Positions 16,252 through 24,434 of a stretch of DNA of 38,807 nt are shown here, piece by piece. The notes under the pieces were generated by a model. The model was not told where the DNA came from, made no database searches, and saw nothing but the letters and a program-made list of their open reading frames with translations. The position numbers were made by a program, and so were the translations under genes. The stretch's first letter is position 1. Each line of letters starts with the position of its first letter. Source of the stretch: Nocardia yamanashiensis NBRC 100130 (GTDB lineage: Bacteria > Actinomycetota > Actinomycetes > Mycobacteriales > Mycobacteriaceae); assembly GCF_001613325.1 (NCBI RefSeq), contig NZ_BDCD01000054.1, positions 1-38,807 on the forward strand. The letters are read 5' to 3'.

Positions 16252-16581
16252 TCAGGCCGGCCGTTCCAGGGCTTCGACCTGTCCGGTGGCCACGCCGGTG
16301 AGGATCGCTCGGGCGGTGGCGAGTAGTTCGGCGACTTCGGAGCTGGTGAGTTCGTAAGTGACCGAGAGGCCTTCGCGGCGGGCGGTGACCAGACCGGCGC
16401 GCCGCAGGATCGACAGCTGCTGGGACAGGTTGGCCGGTTCGACGCCGATCTCGGTGACCATCTCCGAGACCGCGTGTTCACGCTGGCTGAGCAGTTCCAG
16501 TACCCGGATGCGCACCGGGTGCCCCAGGGTTTTGAAGAACTCGGCCTTCATTTGGTAGAGCGGCCGTTGCAGTCCCGGCAT
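16252..16581 (-). CDS. ArsR/SmtB family transcriptional regulator
   Basis: A 109-residue winged-helix repressor. ATG 16581 gives MPGLQRPLYQMKAEFFKTLG, and HPVRIRVLELL opens the HTH. The recognition helix lies around VEPANLSQQLSILRRAGLV and the wing at ARREGLSVTYEL. There is no cysteine or obvious metal-ligand set, so it may sense something other than a metal. It is divergent from the alpha/beta hydrolase at 16744 across a 162-base gap and probably represses that gene, perhaps with its own. It could also control PEPCK downstream, though a hairpin separates them. Confidence 0.88.
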   Translation of the reverse strand: MPGLQRPLYQMKAEFFKTLGHPVRIRVLELLSQREHAVSEMVTEIGVEPANLSQQLSILRRAGLVTARREGLSVTYELTSSEVAELLATARAILTGVATGQVEALERPA

Positions 16582-16743
16582 GTGCGCCACTCCTTCTGCA
16601 GACGGCGGGCGAGCGGTGCGACGACCGCTCGATTGATTGCGAACTTTAGCAAGCAGTATAACTAGACCGGTCGCGGGGCCCTCGGCGCTGCCCGAGCACC
16701 GCGGCGCATCGCCACTTGCCCCTATCGAAACCATGGAGAGCGC

Positions 16744-17571
16744 GTGCCTGTCGCCACATTGAACGGAATCCAGATCAACTACGACGTGACCGGTTCGGGT
16801 CCACTGGTCGTGCTGGTGATGGGATCCGGCAGTCCCGGACGGGTCTGGCGCACATACCAGGTGCCCGCACTGGTCAAGGCCGGGTTCCGGGTGGCCACCC
16901 TCGACAATCGCGGGATCGCGCCCTCGGCCGAGAGCGCCGCCGGAATCCGCATGGAGGACATGGTCGGTGACATCGCCGCGCTCATCGAACATCTCGGCGG
17001 CGGGCCCGCCGCCGTGGTCGGCACCTCGATGGGTTCGCGCGTGGTCGCCGAACTCGCCCTGGCCCGCCCCGACCTGGTCGGCAAAGCCGTGCTGATGGCC
17101 GCCACCGGTCGCCCGGATCCCGTGGCGCAGATGCTCAATCGGGGCGAGCGCGCGCTGATCGACGAAGGCGTGCAACTGCCGCCGTCCTACGCGGCCGCCA
17201 TCAAAGCCATCCTGAACCTGTCACCCGCGACCCTCGCCGAACCGGGCAAAGCCCAGGAATGGCTCGACATCTTCGAATTCACCGCCTCCGGCAAACCCTC
17301 GGCCGGAGTGCGCGCCCAACTCGGCATGGACCGCTCCCGCGACCGCCTGGCCGACTACCGCCGCATCACCGTCCCCACCCTCGTCATCGGCTTCGCCGAC
17401 GACCGCATGGTCCCACCCGAACTCGGCCGCGAAGTCGCCGCCGCGATCCCCTCCGCCCGCTACACCCAGATCGACCGCTGCGGTCACTACGGCTACCTCG
17501 AACAGCCCGACATCGTGAACCGCACGATTATCGAATTCCTCTCCGCGCCAGGTGTGAACGCACCCGAATAG
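16744..17571 (+). CDS. Alpha/beta hydrolase (possible thioesterase/esterase of the cluster)
   Basis: A 275-residue alpha/beta hydrolase with a GTG start after GAGAG. Motifs: VLVMGSGSPG (oxyanion), TLDNRGI, nucleophile elbow GTSMGS (Ser), acid at FADDRMVPP, and His in CGHYGYLE. It lies 93 bases before the transacylase gene on the same strand, with its own ArsR-type regulator divergent on the other side, so it may be a neighbour rather than a cluster member. If it belongs, chain release or ester hydrolysis would be its natural job. It is only distantly like the two other hydrolases here. Confidence 0.85.
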   Translation: MPVATLNGIQINYDVTGSGPLVVLVMGSGSPGRVWRTYQVPALVKAGFRVATLDNRGIAPSAESAAGIRMEDMVGDIAALIEHLGGGPAAVVGTSMGSRVVAELALARPDLVGKAVLMAATGRPDPVAQMLNRGERALIDEGVQLPPSYAAAIKAILNLSPATLAEPGKAQEWLDIFEFTASGKPSAGVRAQLGMDRSRDRLADYRRITVPTLVIGFADDRMVPPELGREVAAAIPSARYTQIDRCGHYGYLEQPDIVNRTIIEFLSAPGVNAPE

Positions 17572-17614
17572 CCGCTCATCTCTGTTCTGGCCTGTGCAGG
17601 GAGTTTGGATTGCC

Positions 17615-17632
17615 TCGAGGTGAGCTCGAGGT
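17615..17632 (+). promoter_or_regulatory. SARP-type operator: two TCGAGGT heptamers, 11 bp apart
   Basis: TCGAGGT at 17615-17621 and again at 17626-17632, a centre-to-centre spacing of exactly 11 bp. SARP activators are known to bind heptamers of the TCGAGxx type repeated at 11-bp intervals, just upstream of a -10 element. Seven bases after the second heptamer comes a TAGGCG (17640-17645) that could serve as a weak -10. The first ATG of the transacylase follows at 17665. Confidence 0.7.
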
Positions 17633-17664
17633 CGCCGCCTAGGCGGGGCGGCCAGAGTCTGGGC

Positions 17665-18633
17665 ATGACTTCCAGCCTCGCTGTGACGCCGCCGGGCGGT
17701 GTGGAACGGACTCGGCGGATACTCGCGATGTTTCCGGGCCAGGGGGCGCAGCGGCCCGGGATGGCCGGGCATTTGATCGATCGATACCCTTGCGCCGCCG
17801 AGGTTTTCGCGCGGGCGGAGCAGCTGCTGGAGCTGCCGCTGGTGCGCTGGTGCACGTCCGGTTCGGCCGAGTTGCTGACGCCCACGGAGATCGCGCAGCC
17901 GGCCATCGCGGTGACCAGCGCTGCCACCTATGCGGTGTTGGCCGAGCAGGGGGTGCGGCCGGATGTGGTGGCCGGGCACAGTCTCGGCGAGTACCAGGCG
18001 CTGGTGGCGGCCGGGGTGCTGGAACTCGAGGCCGCCCTGCGGCTGGTGCGGCTGCGCGGGGACCTGATGGCGGCGGTGGCCGAGCGGACACCGGGGACGA
18101 TGGTGGCCGTGACGGGCCTGGCGGCCGCGTCGCTGGAGCGGATCTGCGCGACCGTGGAGGGCGTCGTCGAGGTCGCCAATTACAACGAGCCGCATCAGTC
18201 CGTGCTGTCCGGTGAGACCGGGGCCGTGCGGGCGGCGGCCGCGGCGGCCCGGGCCGTGGGCGCGCAGACCGTGGAGCTTCGCGTGGCCGCGCCGTTCCAC
18301 TGTTCGCTCATGGCCGCGATCGAGGACGAGTTCGCGGCCGCGTTGGCCGAGGTCCCATTCGCGGATCCGCAACTGCCACTGCTCAGTTCGGTCACCGGCG
18401 CGGCGGTGTCGACCGGTGCACGGGCCCGCGAGGTGTTGCGGCAGCAGCTGGCGGGACCGGTGCGCTGGGTCGAGACGCTCACCGCCGCAATGGAACTCGG
18501 GACGACCGACTACGTGGAGGTGGGGCCGGGCCGGGTGCTGAGCGGGCTGGCCGCCCGCACGCTGGCCGATCCCACCGTCCGCAGTACCAATGACGCCCGG
18601 CGGCTGGCGGCCGTCGCGCGCGCGTATCGCTGA
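17665..18633 (+). CDS. Acyl-CoA:ACP transacylase (malonyl-type, FabD-like)
   Basis: A 322-residue stand-alone transacylase. The MFPGQGAQ start of the domain is at residue 22, the nucleophile S106 in GHSLGEY, the CoA-binding arginine region at LRGDLM, ANYNEPHQ, and the catalytic H212 in APFHCSLM. The Phe before that His favours malonyl over methylmalonyl, by analogy with FabD. It should load extender units onto the ACP encoded next, 33 bases downstream. ATG 17665 was chosen because the longer TTG-started frame (17605) runs through the SARP operator. A dedicated transacylase is uncommon in type II systems, which usually borrow FabD. Confidence 0.88.
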   Translation: MTSSLAVTPPGGVERTRRILAMFPGQGAQRPGMAGHLIDRYPCAAEVFARAEQLLELPLVRWCTSGSAELLTPTEIAQPAIAVTSAATYAVLAEQGVRPDVVAGHSLGEYQALVAAGVLELEAALRLVRLRGDLMAAVAERTPGTMVAVTGLAAASLERICATVEGVVEVANYNEPHQSVLSGETGAVRAAAAAARAVGAQTVELRVAAPFHCSLMAAIEDEFAAALAEVPFADPQLPLLSSVTGAAVSTGARAREVLRQQLAGPVRWVETLTAAMELGTTDYVEVGPGRVLSGLAARTLADPTVRSTNDARRLAAVARAYR

Positions 18634-18666
18634 ATCCCTCATCCCCGCAACCGATAAGGACAACCC

Positions 18667-19101
18667 ATGGGTACACCCGAAGAACTCACGGCCGTGGTCA
18701 TCACGTCCATCGCGGACGCGATCGGCCTGGAGGAGGACGAGATCAGCCGTGAGTCGACGCTGATCGACGAACTGGGCGCGGAATCGATCGACATGCTCGA
18801 TGTCATGTTCCGGATCCACCGGGACTCGGGCGTGGACATCTCGGTCTCCGACGTCGCGGCCATGCTGCAGGGCGGGATCCCCGATGAGGAGTTCGGGGAC
18901 GAGAACGAGATCGTCACCGATGTCGGCCTGGCGCACCTGGAAACGGTGCTGCCCCAATTCGACCGTGCGGCATTGACCGGACCGCTGCGCGCCGAGCAGG
19001 TGCTGAGCCTGGTCACCGTCGGCAATCTGATCGATCTGGTGCACCTGCTGGCGAGCCGGCAGCAGGCCGAACCGGCGGCGCAGACAGAGCTGCCGGTATG
19101 A
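18667..19101 (+). CDS. Acyl carrier protein with a long insertion
   Basis: A 144-residue carrier protein, well above the usual ~80. The phosphopantetheine site is S40 in LGAESIDML. Helix II follows (FRIHRDSGVDI), but the TVGNLIDLVHLL that should start helix III appears only at about 117. An insertion of about 50 residues (roughly 65-116), acidic at first and then helical, lies between. It carries the growing chain for the ketosynthases. ATG follows AAGGACA. Its stop overlaps the first ketosynthase start by four bases. Confidence 0.85.
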   Translation: MGTPEELTAVVITSIADAIGLEEDEISRESTLIDELGAESIDMLDVMFRIHRDSGVDISVSDVAAMLQGGIPDEEFGDENEIVTDVGLAHLETVLPQFDRAALTGPLRAEQVLSLVTVGNLIDLVHLLASRQQAEPAAQTELPV

Positions 19102-20366
19102 GGCGCGTCGTCATCACGGGCATGGGTGCGGTGACTCCGCTGGGGGTGGACGCACCGAGCACGTGGGCGGGTCTGATCGCCGGCCGTAGCGGCATCCGGC
19201 GGTTGACGACCTTCGACTCCACCACCTTCCCCGTGCGCATCGCGGGGCAGGTGCCCGAGCATTTCGATCCCGCGAAAGCCATTGCCCCGCAGGCGGACCG
19301 GCGATGGGTGAACCGGCCGGGCCTGTTCGGTCTGGCCGCGGTGTCCGAGGCCCTGCGCGACGCCGGGATCAGCGAGCGGCCGCCCGGCGATCCGGACCGG
19401 CGCGGCGTGGCCATGGGCGCGAGCGTCGGGCGCCCGAGCGTCGATCTCTTGCTGCGCATCGCCGGCGCCCGCACCCATTCGGGCAAGGCGGATGCCTTCG
19501 TCACGCAGGCGCCGAGCGAGGTCCTGGTGAGCGACCAGAACGTGCCGCTCAATGCCATGGCCAGGCTGCTCGGCGCGCACGGGCCGATGGTCGGAATCCA
19601 CACGGCGTGCGCGGGTTCGGGACATGCGCTCGGGGAGGCGTATCGGCTCATCCAGGAGGGAGACGCGGATCTGATGGTGGCCGGTGGCTACGACTCGCTC
19701 ACGGCCTGGGCCGATATCGTCGGTTTCGGTGTCCTCGGGGCACTGACCGACAAGTACAACGACCGCCCGCAGCAGGGTTCGCGGCCGTTCGACGCCCACC
19801 GATCCGGATTCGTCCTGGGTGAGGGCGCGGGCGCCTTCGTGCTCGAGGATGCCGAGTCCGCGCGGCGGCGGGGAGCGCGCGTACACGGGGAGATCCTCGG
19901 CTTCTGCTCCACCCTGAATGCCTGGCGGATCACCGATTCGCCGCCGGACGGGGCGGGCGCGACCGAGGCGATGGAGGGTGCGATCGCCGAATCCGGGCTC
20001 GGCGCCGGCGGAATCGACTACGTGGTGGCCCACGGCACCGGGACGCCGGGCAACGACCTGTCCGAAACCCGCGCCATCAAAAAGGTTTTCGGCGACGATG
20101 CCTACCGCCTGGTGATCAGTTCGCCCAAATCCATGGCCGGGCATCTCACCGCCGCGTCGGCCGCCCTGAACGTGGTGGCCGGGCTGGGCGCGATGCGCGA
20201 GTCGCTGGTGCCGCCCACGATCAACCTCGACACCCCGGATCGGGCCCTGGATCTGGACTATGTGCCGCATACGGCCCGGGCCATGCCGGTGCGCGCGGTG
20301 CTGGTCAATGCCCTGGCGTTCGGTGGTTCGAACACCAGCCTCGTGATCGGAAGGGACGTGCGATGA
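19098..20366 (+). CDS. Beta-ketoacyl-ACP synthase (active ketosynthase, KS-alpha-like)
   Basis: A 422-residue KAS I/II-type ketosynthase with a complete active site: C171 in HTACAGSG, H312 in VAHGTGT, K344 in SSPKS and H349 in MAGHLTAA. It should condense malonyl-ACP units onto an acyl starter. The start overlaps the ACP stop and its own stop overlaps the second ketosynthase start, so the three are translationally coupled and probably made in balanced amounts. It most likely pairs with the next protein as a heterodimer, like KS-alpha and KS-beta/CLF of type II systems. Confidence 0.92.
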   Translation: MRRVVITGMGAVTPLGVDAPSTWAGLIAGRSGIRRLTTFDSTTFPVRIAGQVPEHFDPAKAIAPQADRRWVNRPGLFGLAAVSEALRDAGISERPPGDPDRRGVAMGASVGRPSVDLLLRIAGARTHSGKADAFVTQAPSEVLVSDQNVPLNAMARLLGAHGPMVGIHTACAGSGHALGEAYRLIQEGDADLMVAGGYDSLTAWADIVGFGVLGALTDKYNDRPQQGSRPFDAHRSGFVLGEGAGAFVLEDAESARRRGARVHGEILGFCSTLNAWRITDSPPDGAGATEAMEGAIAESGLGAGGIDYVVAHGTGTPGNDLSETRAIKKVFGDDAYRLVISSPKSMAGHLTAASAALNVVAGLGAMRESLVPPTINLDTPDRALDLDYVPHTARAMPVRAVLVNALAFGGSNTSLVIGRDVR

Positions 20367-21652
20367 GACGTGTGGTGATCACCGGGATCGGCTTGGTGAC
20401 CGCGCTGGGGGAGGGCGTCACCGCGACCTGGGATGGGCTGGTGGCCGGTCGCAGTGCGGTCGCGCCGTTGCGTTCCTACGACACCTCACCCCTGCGCACG
20501 CGCATCGGCGCGGAGATCCCCGACTTCGACCCGGCCCGGTACATGTCGGCGCGAACGGTCCGAATGTCCACGCGGGGAGACCAATTCGGCATCGCCGCGG
20601 CCAAGCTCGCCCTCGGTGACGCGGGCTTGGATGCCGCCGGGCTCGGCTTCCGGGCCGGACTGTACCTCGGCGGGAACAAGGACGTCTGCGATCTCGACCC
20701 GCTGATCGCCGGCATCGTCGGTATCCGGAATGTGGACGGCGAGGCCAGTATGCGCCTGATCGGCGAGCTGGCGCCCTCGCTCATCCCGCCGCTGATCTAC
20801 GTCGAGGGTCTGCAGAGCGCGGCGTGTTTCCACGTGTCGCTGATGTTCGGCATTCGCGGTCCCAATGCCTTCTACGCCGGTGCCGCCGACGCGGGTGCGA
20901 CGGCCATCGGCCGGGCCATGCGCGCGGTCCGGCGCGGTGAGGCCGATATCGCGGTGGCGGGCGGCTGCGATGACGCCACCACCTGGTGGGCCATGTCGAA
21001 GCTGGACGGCCTGGGCTTGCTGACCCAGCGAAACGAGCTGGGCGCGGCGGCATGCCGGCCCTTCGACCGCGATCACAGCGGCGCGGTGCTCGGTGAGGGA
21101 GGCGTGGTGCTGGTGCTCGAGGAACGCGAGCACGCCTTGGCTCGTGGGGCGCGTTGCTACGCCGAGGTGACCGGTTTCGGGCTGGGCAACGACGGCGTCC
21201 GCGCGCCCGGAAACGCCGAGGACGGGCGCGGATTGGTGCGCGCCATCGAGAGCGCACGCGCGGATGCCCGGGCGGTCGCCGATACGGGACCGGTCGATGC
21301 GGTGCTCGCGCACGGCTCCGGCACCGCACGCGGCGATGTCTCCGAAATGCGGGCCCTGCGCGTGGTGCTGGGGGCGGAGGCTCGGCACGCCGAGATCACC
21401 AGTCCCAAACCGCAGGCGGGTCACCTGGTCGGCGCGGCCGGTGCGTTGAACGTCGCGGTGGCGGCGCTGTCCCTGCACCACGGCATCGTCCCGCCGACCC
21501 TCAATTTCGAGATGCCCGCGCCGGAGTGCGATCTCGGCGTGGTCGGCGGTGCCGCCCGCGAGTCCGCGCCCCGGCGCGCCCTGGCCCTGGCTCGCGGATT
21601 CGAGGGCCAGGCCGTCGCCCTCGCCCTGGCCGCGGCGACCACAGCGAACTGA
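20363..21652 (+). CDS. Ketosynthase-like chain-length-factor homolog with Cys-to-Ala active site
   Basis: A 429-residue KAS fold protein. Counting from the GPN motif, the catalytic cysteine position is alanine A175 (GAADAGATAIG instead of TACAAG). The other active-site residues are kept: H317 in LAHGSGT, K349 in SPKP and H354 in AGHLVGAAG. Loss of Cys with the His pair kept is the pattern of KSQ or CLF partners that decarboxylate malonyl-ACP or set chain length; those usually carry Gln. It overlaps the first ketosynthase gene by four bases, so a heterodimer is the natural inference. Confidence 0.88.
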   Translation: MRRVVITGIGLVTALGEGVTATWDGLVAGRSAVAPLRSYDTSPLRTRIGAEIPDFDPARYMSARTVRMSTRGDQFGIAAAKLALGDAGLDAAGLGFRAGLYLGGNKDVCDLDPLIAGIVGIRNVDGEASMRLIGELAPSLIPPLIYVEGLQSAACFHVSLMFGIRGPNAFYAGAADAGATAIGRAMRAVRRGEADIAVAGGCDDATTWWAMSKLDGLGLLTQRNELGAAACRPFDRDHSGAVLGEGGVVLVLEEREHALARGARCYAEVTGFGLGNDGVRAPGNAEDGRGLVRAIESARADARAVADTGPVDAVLAHGSGTARGDVSEMRALRVVLGAEARHAEITSPKPQAGHLVGAAGALNVAVAALSLHHGIVPPTLNFEMPAPECDLGVVGGAARESAPRRALALARGFEGQAVALALAAATTAN

Positions 21653-21659
21653 AAGGCTT

Positions 21660-22796
21660 ATGGCAGTGTCCGTTACCTCAACCGGCCTACGTCACGTCTC
21701 GGTGCTGGCCACCGGCGCGTATCTGCCCGGCGATCCGATCGACAACACCGCCCTGGCGGCCCTGTGCGGGGAACTGCCCGCCGAGGTGCTCGACGAGATC
21801 CAGGTGCAGCGGCGGCACTGGATCATCGATCCCGCCACCGGCGCACAACACCACAGCACCTCCGGAATGGCGGTGGCAGCGGCCCGGCAGGCGCTGGCTC
21901 GCGCCGAACTCGAACCGGCGGAGGTGGATCTGCTCGTCATGTCGACCGCCAGCCCCGAGTACCCGCTCCCGGCCGCCGTCACCTATGTGCAGGAGAAACT
22001 GGGGCTCGAGCATTGCGCCGCAATCGAATTCCGGGCGGGGTGCGTCGGCGCGGTACAGGGCATCGATTACGCGCGGCGGCTGCTGGCGGACGGCACCTAT
22101 CGCACGGCGGTGGTGATCGGGGCGGAATCCATTTCGCCGCTGTTCGCCCCGCTGTTCGTGGGGCAGGATCCGGCCGCGCTGCGACTGCGCGACCTGCTGA
22201 CCATCTACACCTTCGGGGACGGCGCCGGCGCGCAGGTACTGCGTGCGGGCGCGCCCGAAAGTGCTTCCCCAGCAGGCGAATTCACCTTCGCGACGCAGTG
22301 CCTCGGCGGGACGCGCAAACCCGGTATGCAGATCATCGGCGGGGGCACCGACGCGCCGGCGGCGGTCCAGGTGCGACGCAAGAAGCTCGTGGAGATGAAG
22401 CTGGACGTCTCCGGTACGCAGAAATTCGGCCCACGGGTGTTCGCCGCCGCCATGACCGACCTGCTCGGCCGCTCCGGACTCACCGTCTCCGACCTCGATG
22501 CCTGCGTGGTGCCCGAGGGCAACGCCGAATACTTCGCCAAGGAGTTCACCGCCGCGGGAGTCTCGCCGCAGGACCAGGCGCACCTCGGTAAGAGCATGGT
22601 CGAGAATCTCGCCGACGTGGGCGCGACCGGGTCCGCGGCAGTCCCGCTGGCGCTGGACGCGGGGTGGACCGGCGGCCGAATTCAGCCGGGCGACACGGTG
22701 CTGCTGCTGGCCATCGAGGCCAGTCGTTATCTGTACGCGGGCCTCACGCTCACCTGGGAAGCCCCGACGCCGGCGGGTGCCGCGCATGTCGGCTGA
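21660..22796 (+). CDS. KAS III-like protein lacking the FabH His and Asn
   Basis: A 378-residue thiolase-fold protein of the KAS III (FabH) type, ATG after AAAGG, 7 bases from the previous stop. The nucleophile is C128 in FRAGCVGAVQG. Where FabH has VPHQAN, this chain reads VVPEGNAEY, so Glu286 replaces the His; where FabH has GNTSAAS it has GATGSAAV, so Ala332 replaces the Asn. A normal decarboxylative priming reaction is therefore unlikely. KAS III relatives with altered triads act as acyltransferases, ester formers or chain-joining enzymes. The residue alignment is by eye. Confidence 0.85.
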   Translation: MAVSVTSTGLRHVSVLATGAYLPGDPIDNTALAALCGELPAEVLDEIQVQRRHWIIDPATGAQHHSTSGMAVAAARQALARAELEPAEVDLLVMSTASPEYPLPAAVTYVQEKLGLEHCAAIEFRAGCVGAVQGIDYARRLLADGTYRTAVVIGAESISPLFAPLFVGQDPAALRLRDLLTIYTFGDGAGAQVLRAGAPESASPAGEFTFATQCLGGTRKPGMQIIGGGTDAPAAVQVRRKKLVEMKLDVSGTQKFGPRVFAAAMTDLLGRSGLTVSDLDACVVPEGNAEYFAKEFTAAGVSPQDQAHLGKSMVENLADVGATGSAAVPLALDAGWTGGRIQPGDTVLLLAIEASRYLYAGLTLTWEAPTPAGAAHVG

Positions 22797-23226
22797 ACGC
22801 AATCTCGAGGTGGTGCGGACGGTCTACGACCGCTTCGTCAATCAGGGCGAATTCGAGGTCTGTGACCAGCACTACCGCACCGATGTGGTCGATCATCAAG
22901 GGCTGCCGGGCGGGCCGGGCGGCATCGACGGCGTCAAGTACACCATCGCCGGGCTGCGTCGCGCGTTCCCCGATGTGCACGTGAGCATCGACGCGGCCAG
23001 CGCCTATGACGACTACGTCGTCATTCACTGCACCTGGCGCGGAACGTTTCTCGGTGACCTGCTGGGCGTCCGCCCGACCGGCCTAGCGCTGGAATGCCAC
23101 GGCGTGGTGGTGTGGCGGCTGCAGGACGGCCGGCTGGCCGAGCGCTGGGCGATCGGCGTGGACGACGGCATCATGTCCGTGCTGGGTCTGGGGCTGTTCG
23201 GCCGGAAGCGGAGAGCACGGGCATGA
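22786..23226 (+). CDS. SnoaL-like polyketide cyclase/ester cyclase family protein
   Basis: A 146-residue cone-fold protein of the SnoaL-like ester cyclase group. The conserved features are RRAFPDVHVSIDA, the W-R-G-T-F-x-G-D-L-L-G-V-R-P-T-G loop, and the C-terminal LQDGRLAERW followed by D and an LGL end. SnoaL itself closes a ring of an aromatic polyketide by intramolecular aldol condensation, while relatives include hydroxylases and proteins of unknown role. The start overlaps the end of the KAS III-like gene by 11 bases. It is the only candidate cyclase in the cluster. Confidence 0.82.
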   Translation: MSAERNLEVVRTVYDRFVNQGEFEVCDQHYRTDVVDHQGLPGGPGGIDGVKYTIAGLRRAFPDVHVSIDAASAYDDYVVIHCTWRGTFLGDLLGVRPTGLALECHGVVVWRLQDGRLAERWAIGVDDGIMSVLGLGLFGRKRRARA

Positions 23227-24434
23227 GCGAACCGGCGAAGGTCCTGATCGCGGGCGGCGGGATCGGCGGCTTGGCGACCGCGCTCGCGCTGCAGCGGGCC
23301 GGGATCGCGAGCACCGTGTTCGAGCGCGCCGAGACCCTGCGCGATGGTGGTGCGGGACTGCATATCTGGACGAACGGCAGCCTGGCGCTGGACTGGCTCG
23401 GCGTGCTGGATCGGGTGCTGGAGATCGCGCCGATCCAGCGGGTCTGCCATTTCGGCACCTGGCGCGGCGAATTGTTCGGCCGCTGGCCGGTGGCCGACTT
23501 CATCGACCGCTACGGTGCGCCGACGGTGGCGATTCAGCGGTCCGCGCTGCACTCGGTGCTGATGTCGGCGCTGGCCGAGGGCACGCCCGCGGTGGAGATC
23601 CGATCCGGTTCGGGCCTGGTCGGCTTCACCCAGGACGCCCTGGGGGTCACCGCCGAATTGTCCGGCGGCTCGGTCGAACACGGTGATCTGCTGATCGGCG
23701 CGGACGGTGTGCACAGCACCGTGCGCCGAGTGCTGTTCGGTCCGTCCGAGCCGCGCTACAACGGCCATATCGCCTGGCGCGGAGTCGCCGAACTCGAGCA
23801 TGAACTCATTCCACCCGGCAGTTTCTACGGATTGTTCGGTCCCGGCACCAGATTCGCCTTCTATGACGTGGCGCCGGGGCGGGTGCATTGGATGAGTGTC
23901 GCCAACGGCCCGGCGGGCGGCGTGGATTCCGGCGATGTGAAAGCCATGCTCTCGCAACGACACCGCGGCTGGATGCCGCCCGTGCAGGACATTCTGGCGG
24001 CCACGCCCGCGAGCGCCGTCATGCGCAATGACGTGTTCGATCGCAAACCCGACCGGCGGTGGGGACGCGGCCGCGTGACGATGGTCGGCGACGCGGCCCA
24101 CCCGATCACCTTCAATATCGGCCAAGGCGCGTGCCAGGCGCTCGAGGATGCCCTGATCCTGTCCGAGCATCTCACTGCCGCGCCGGATCCCGTTGCGGCC
24201 CTGCGCCGTTACGAGAAGGAGCGGCAACGGCGCACCGCGCCCATGCAGCGGGTCGCGTACCTGATCGGGCGGGCCGGTGCGGTGGAACATCCGTTGTCGA
24301 TCCGCACCCGCGAGGCGGTGCAGCGGGTGATCTGGCCTTCGATCGCCTACCGGATCGCCGACCGCAACCATATTTCCTACGGCCGCCGGTGGCGTCGCTC
24401 CGCCGCGGCGCTCGAACGTGAGGTGCGCGGATGA
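23223..24434 (+). CDS. FAD-dependent monooxygenase (PHBH-like)
   Basis: A 403-residue flavoprotein of the aromatic-hydroxylase type. The Rossmann fingerprint GGGIGGLATALAL lies at residues 11-23, the DG motif at LLIGADGVHSTVRR, and the FAD GD motif at GDAAHPITFNIGQGACQALED. It should use NAD(P)H and O2 to hydroxylate or epoxidise the polyketide product. The ATG overlaps the preceding stop, and the stop overlaps the next start (ATGA in both cases). There is no signal peptide, so it is cytoplasmic. Confidence 0.9.
   Translation: MSEPAKVLIAGGGIGGLATALALQRAGIASTVFERAETLRDGGAGLHIWTNGSLALDWLGVLDRVLEIAPIQRVCHFGTWRGELFGRWPVADFIDRYGAPTVAIQRSALHSVLMSALAEGTPAVEIRSGSGLVGFTQDALGVTAELSGGSVEHGDLLIGADGVHSTVRRVLFGPSEPRYNGHIAWRGVAELEHELIPPGSFYGLFGPGTRFAFYDVAPGRVHWMSVANGPAGGVDSGDVKAMLSQRHRGWMPPVQDILAATPASAVMRNDVFDRKPDRRWGRGRVTMVGDAAHPITFNIGQGACQALEDALILSEHLTAAPDPVAALRRYEKERQRRTAPMQRVAYLIGRAGAVEHPLSIRTREAVQRVIWPSIAYRIADRNHISYGRRWRRSAAALEREVRG

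Noticed and set aside
16159..16743. Metal-responsive (arsenic/zinc) ArsR operon
   Set aside because: The ArsR-type protein has no Cys pair or His/Asp metal-ligand set that I can see, and no metal exporter or reductase gene is adjacent.
17605..17664. TTG start of the transacylase 20 codons upstream
   Set aside because: It would place the SARP heptamers inside the coding region and lacks a ribosome-binding site. ATG 17665 fits better.
17221..20270. Long minus-strand open frames (607 and 543 codons) opposite the transacylase and ketosynthase genes
   Set aside because: They are shadows of strongly supported genes on the plus strand. They have Arg/His/Gln-rich compositions without domains.
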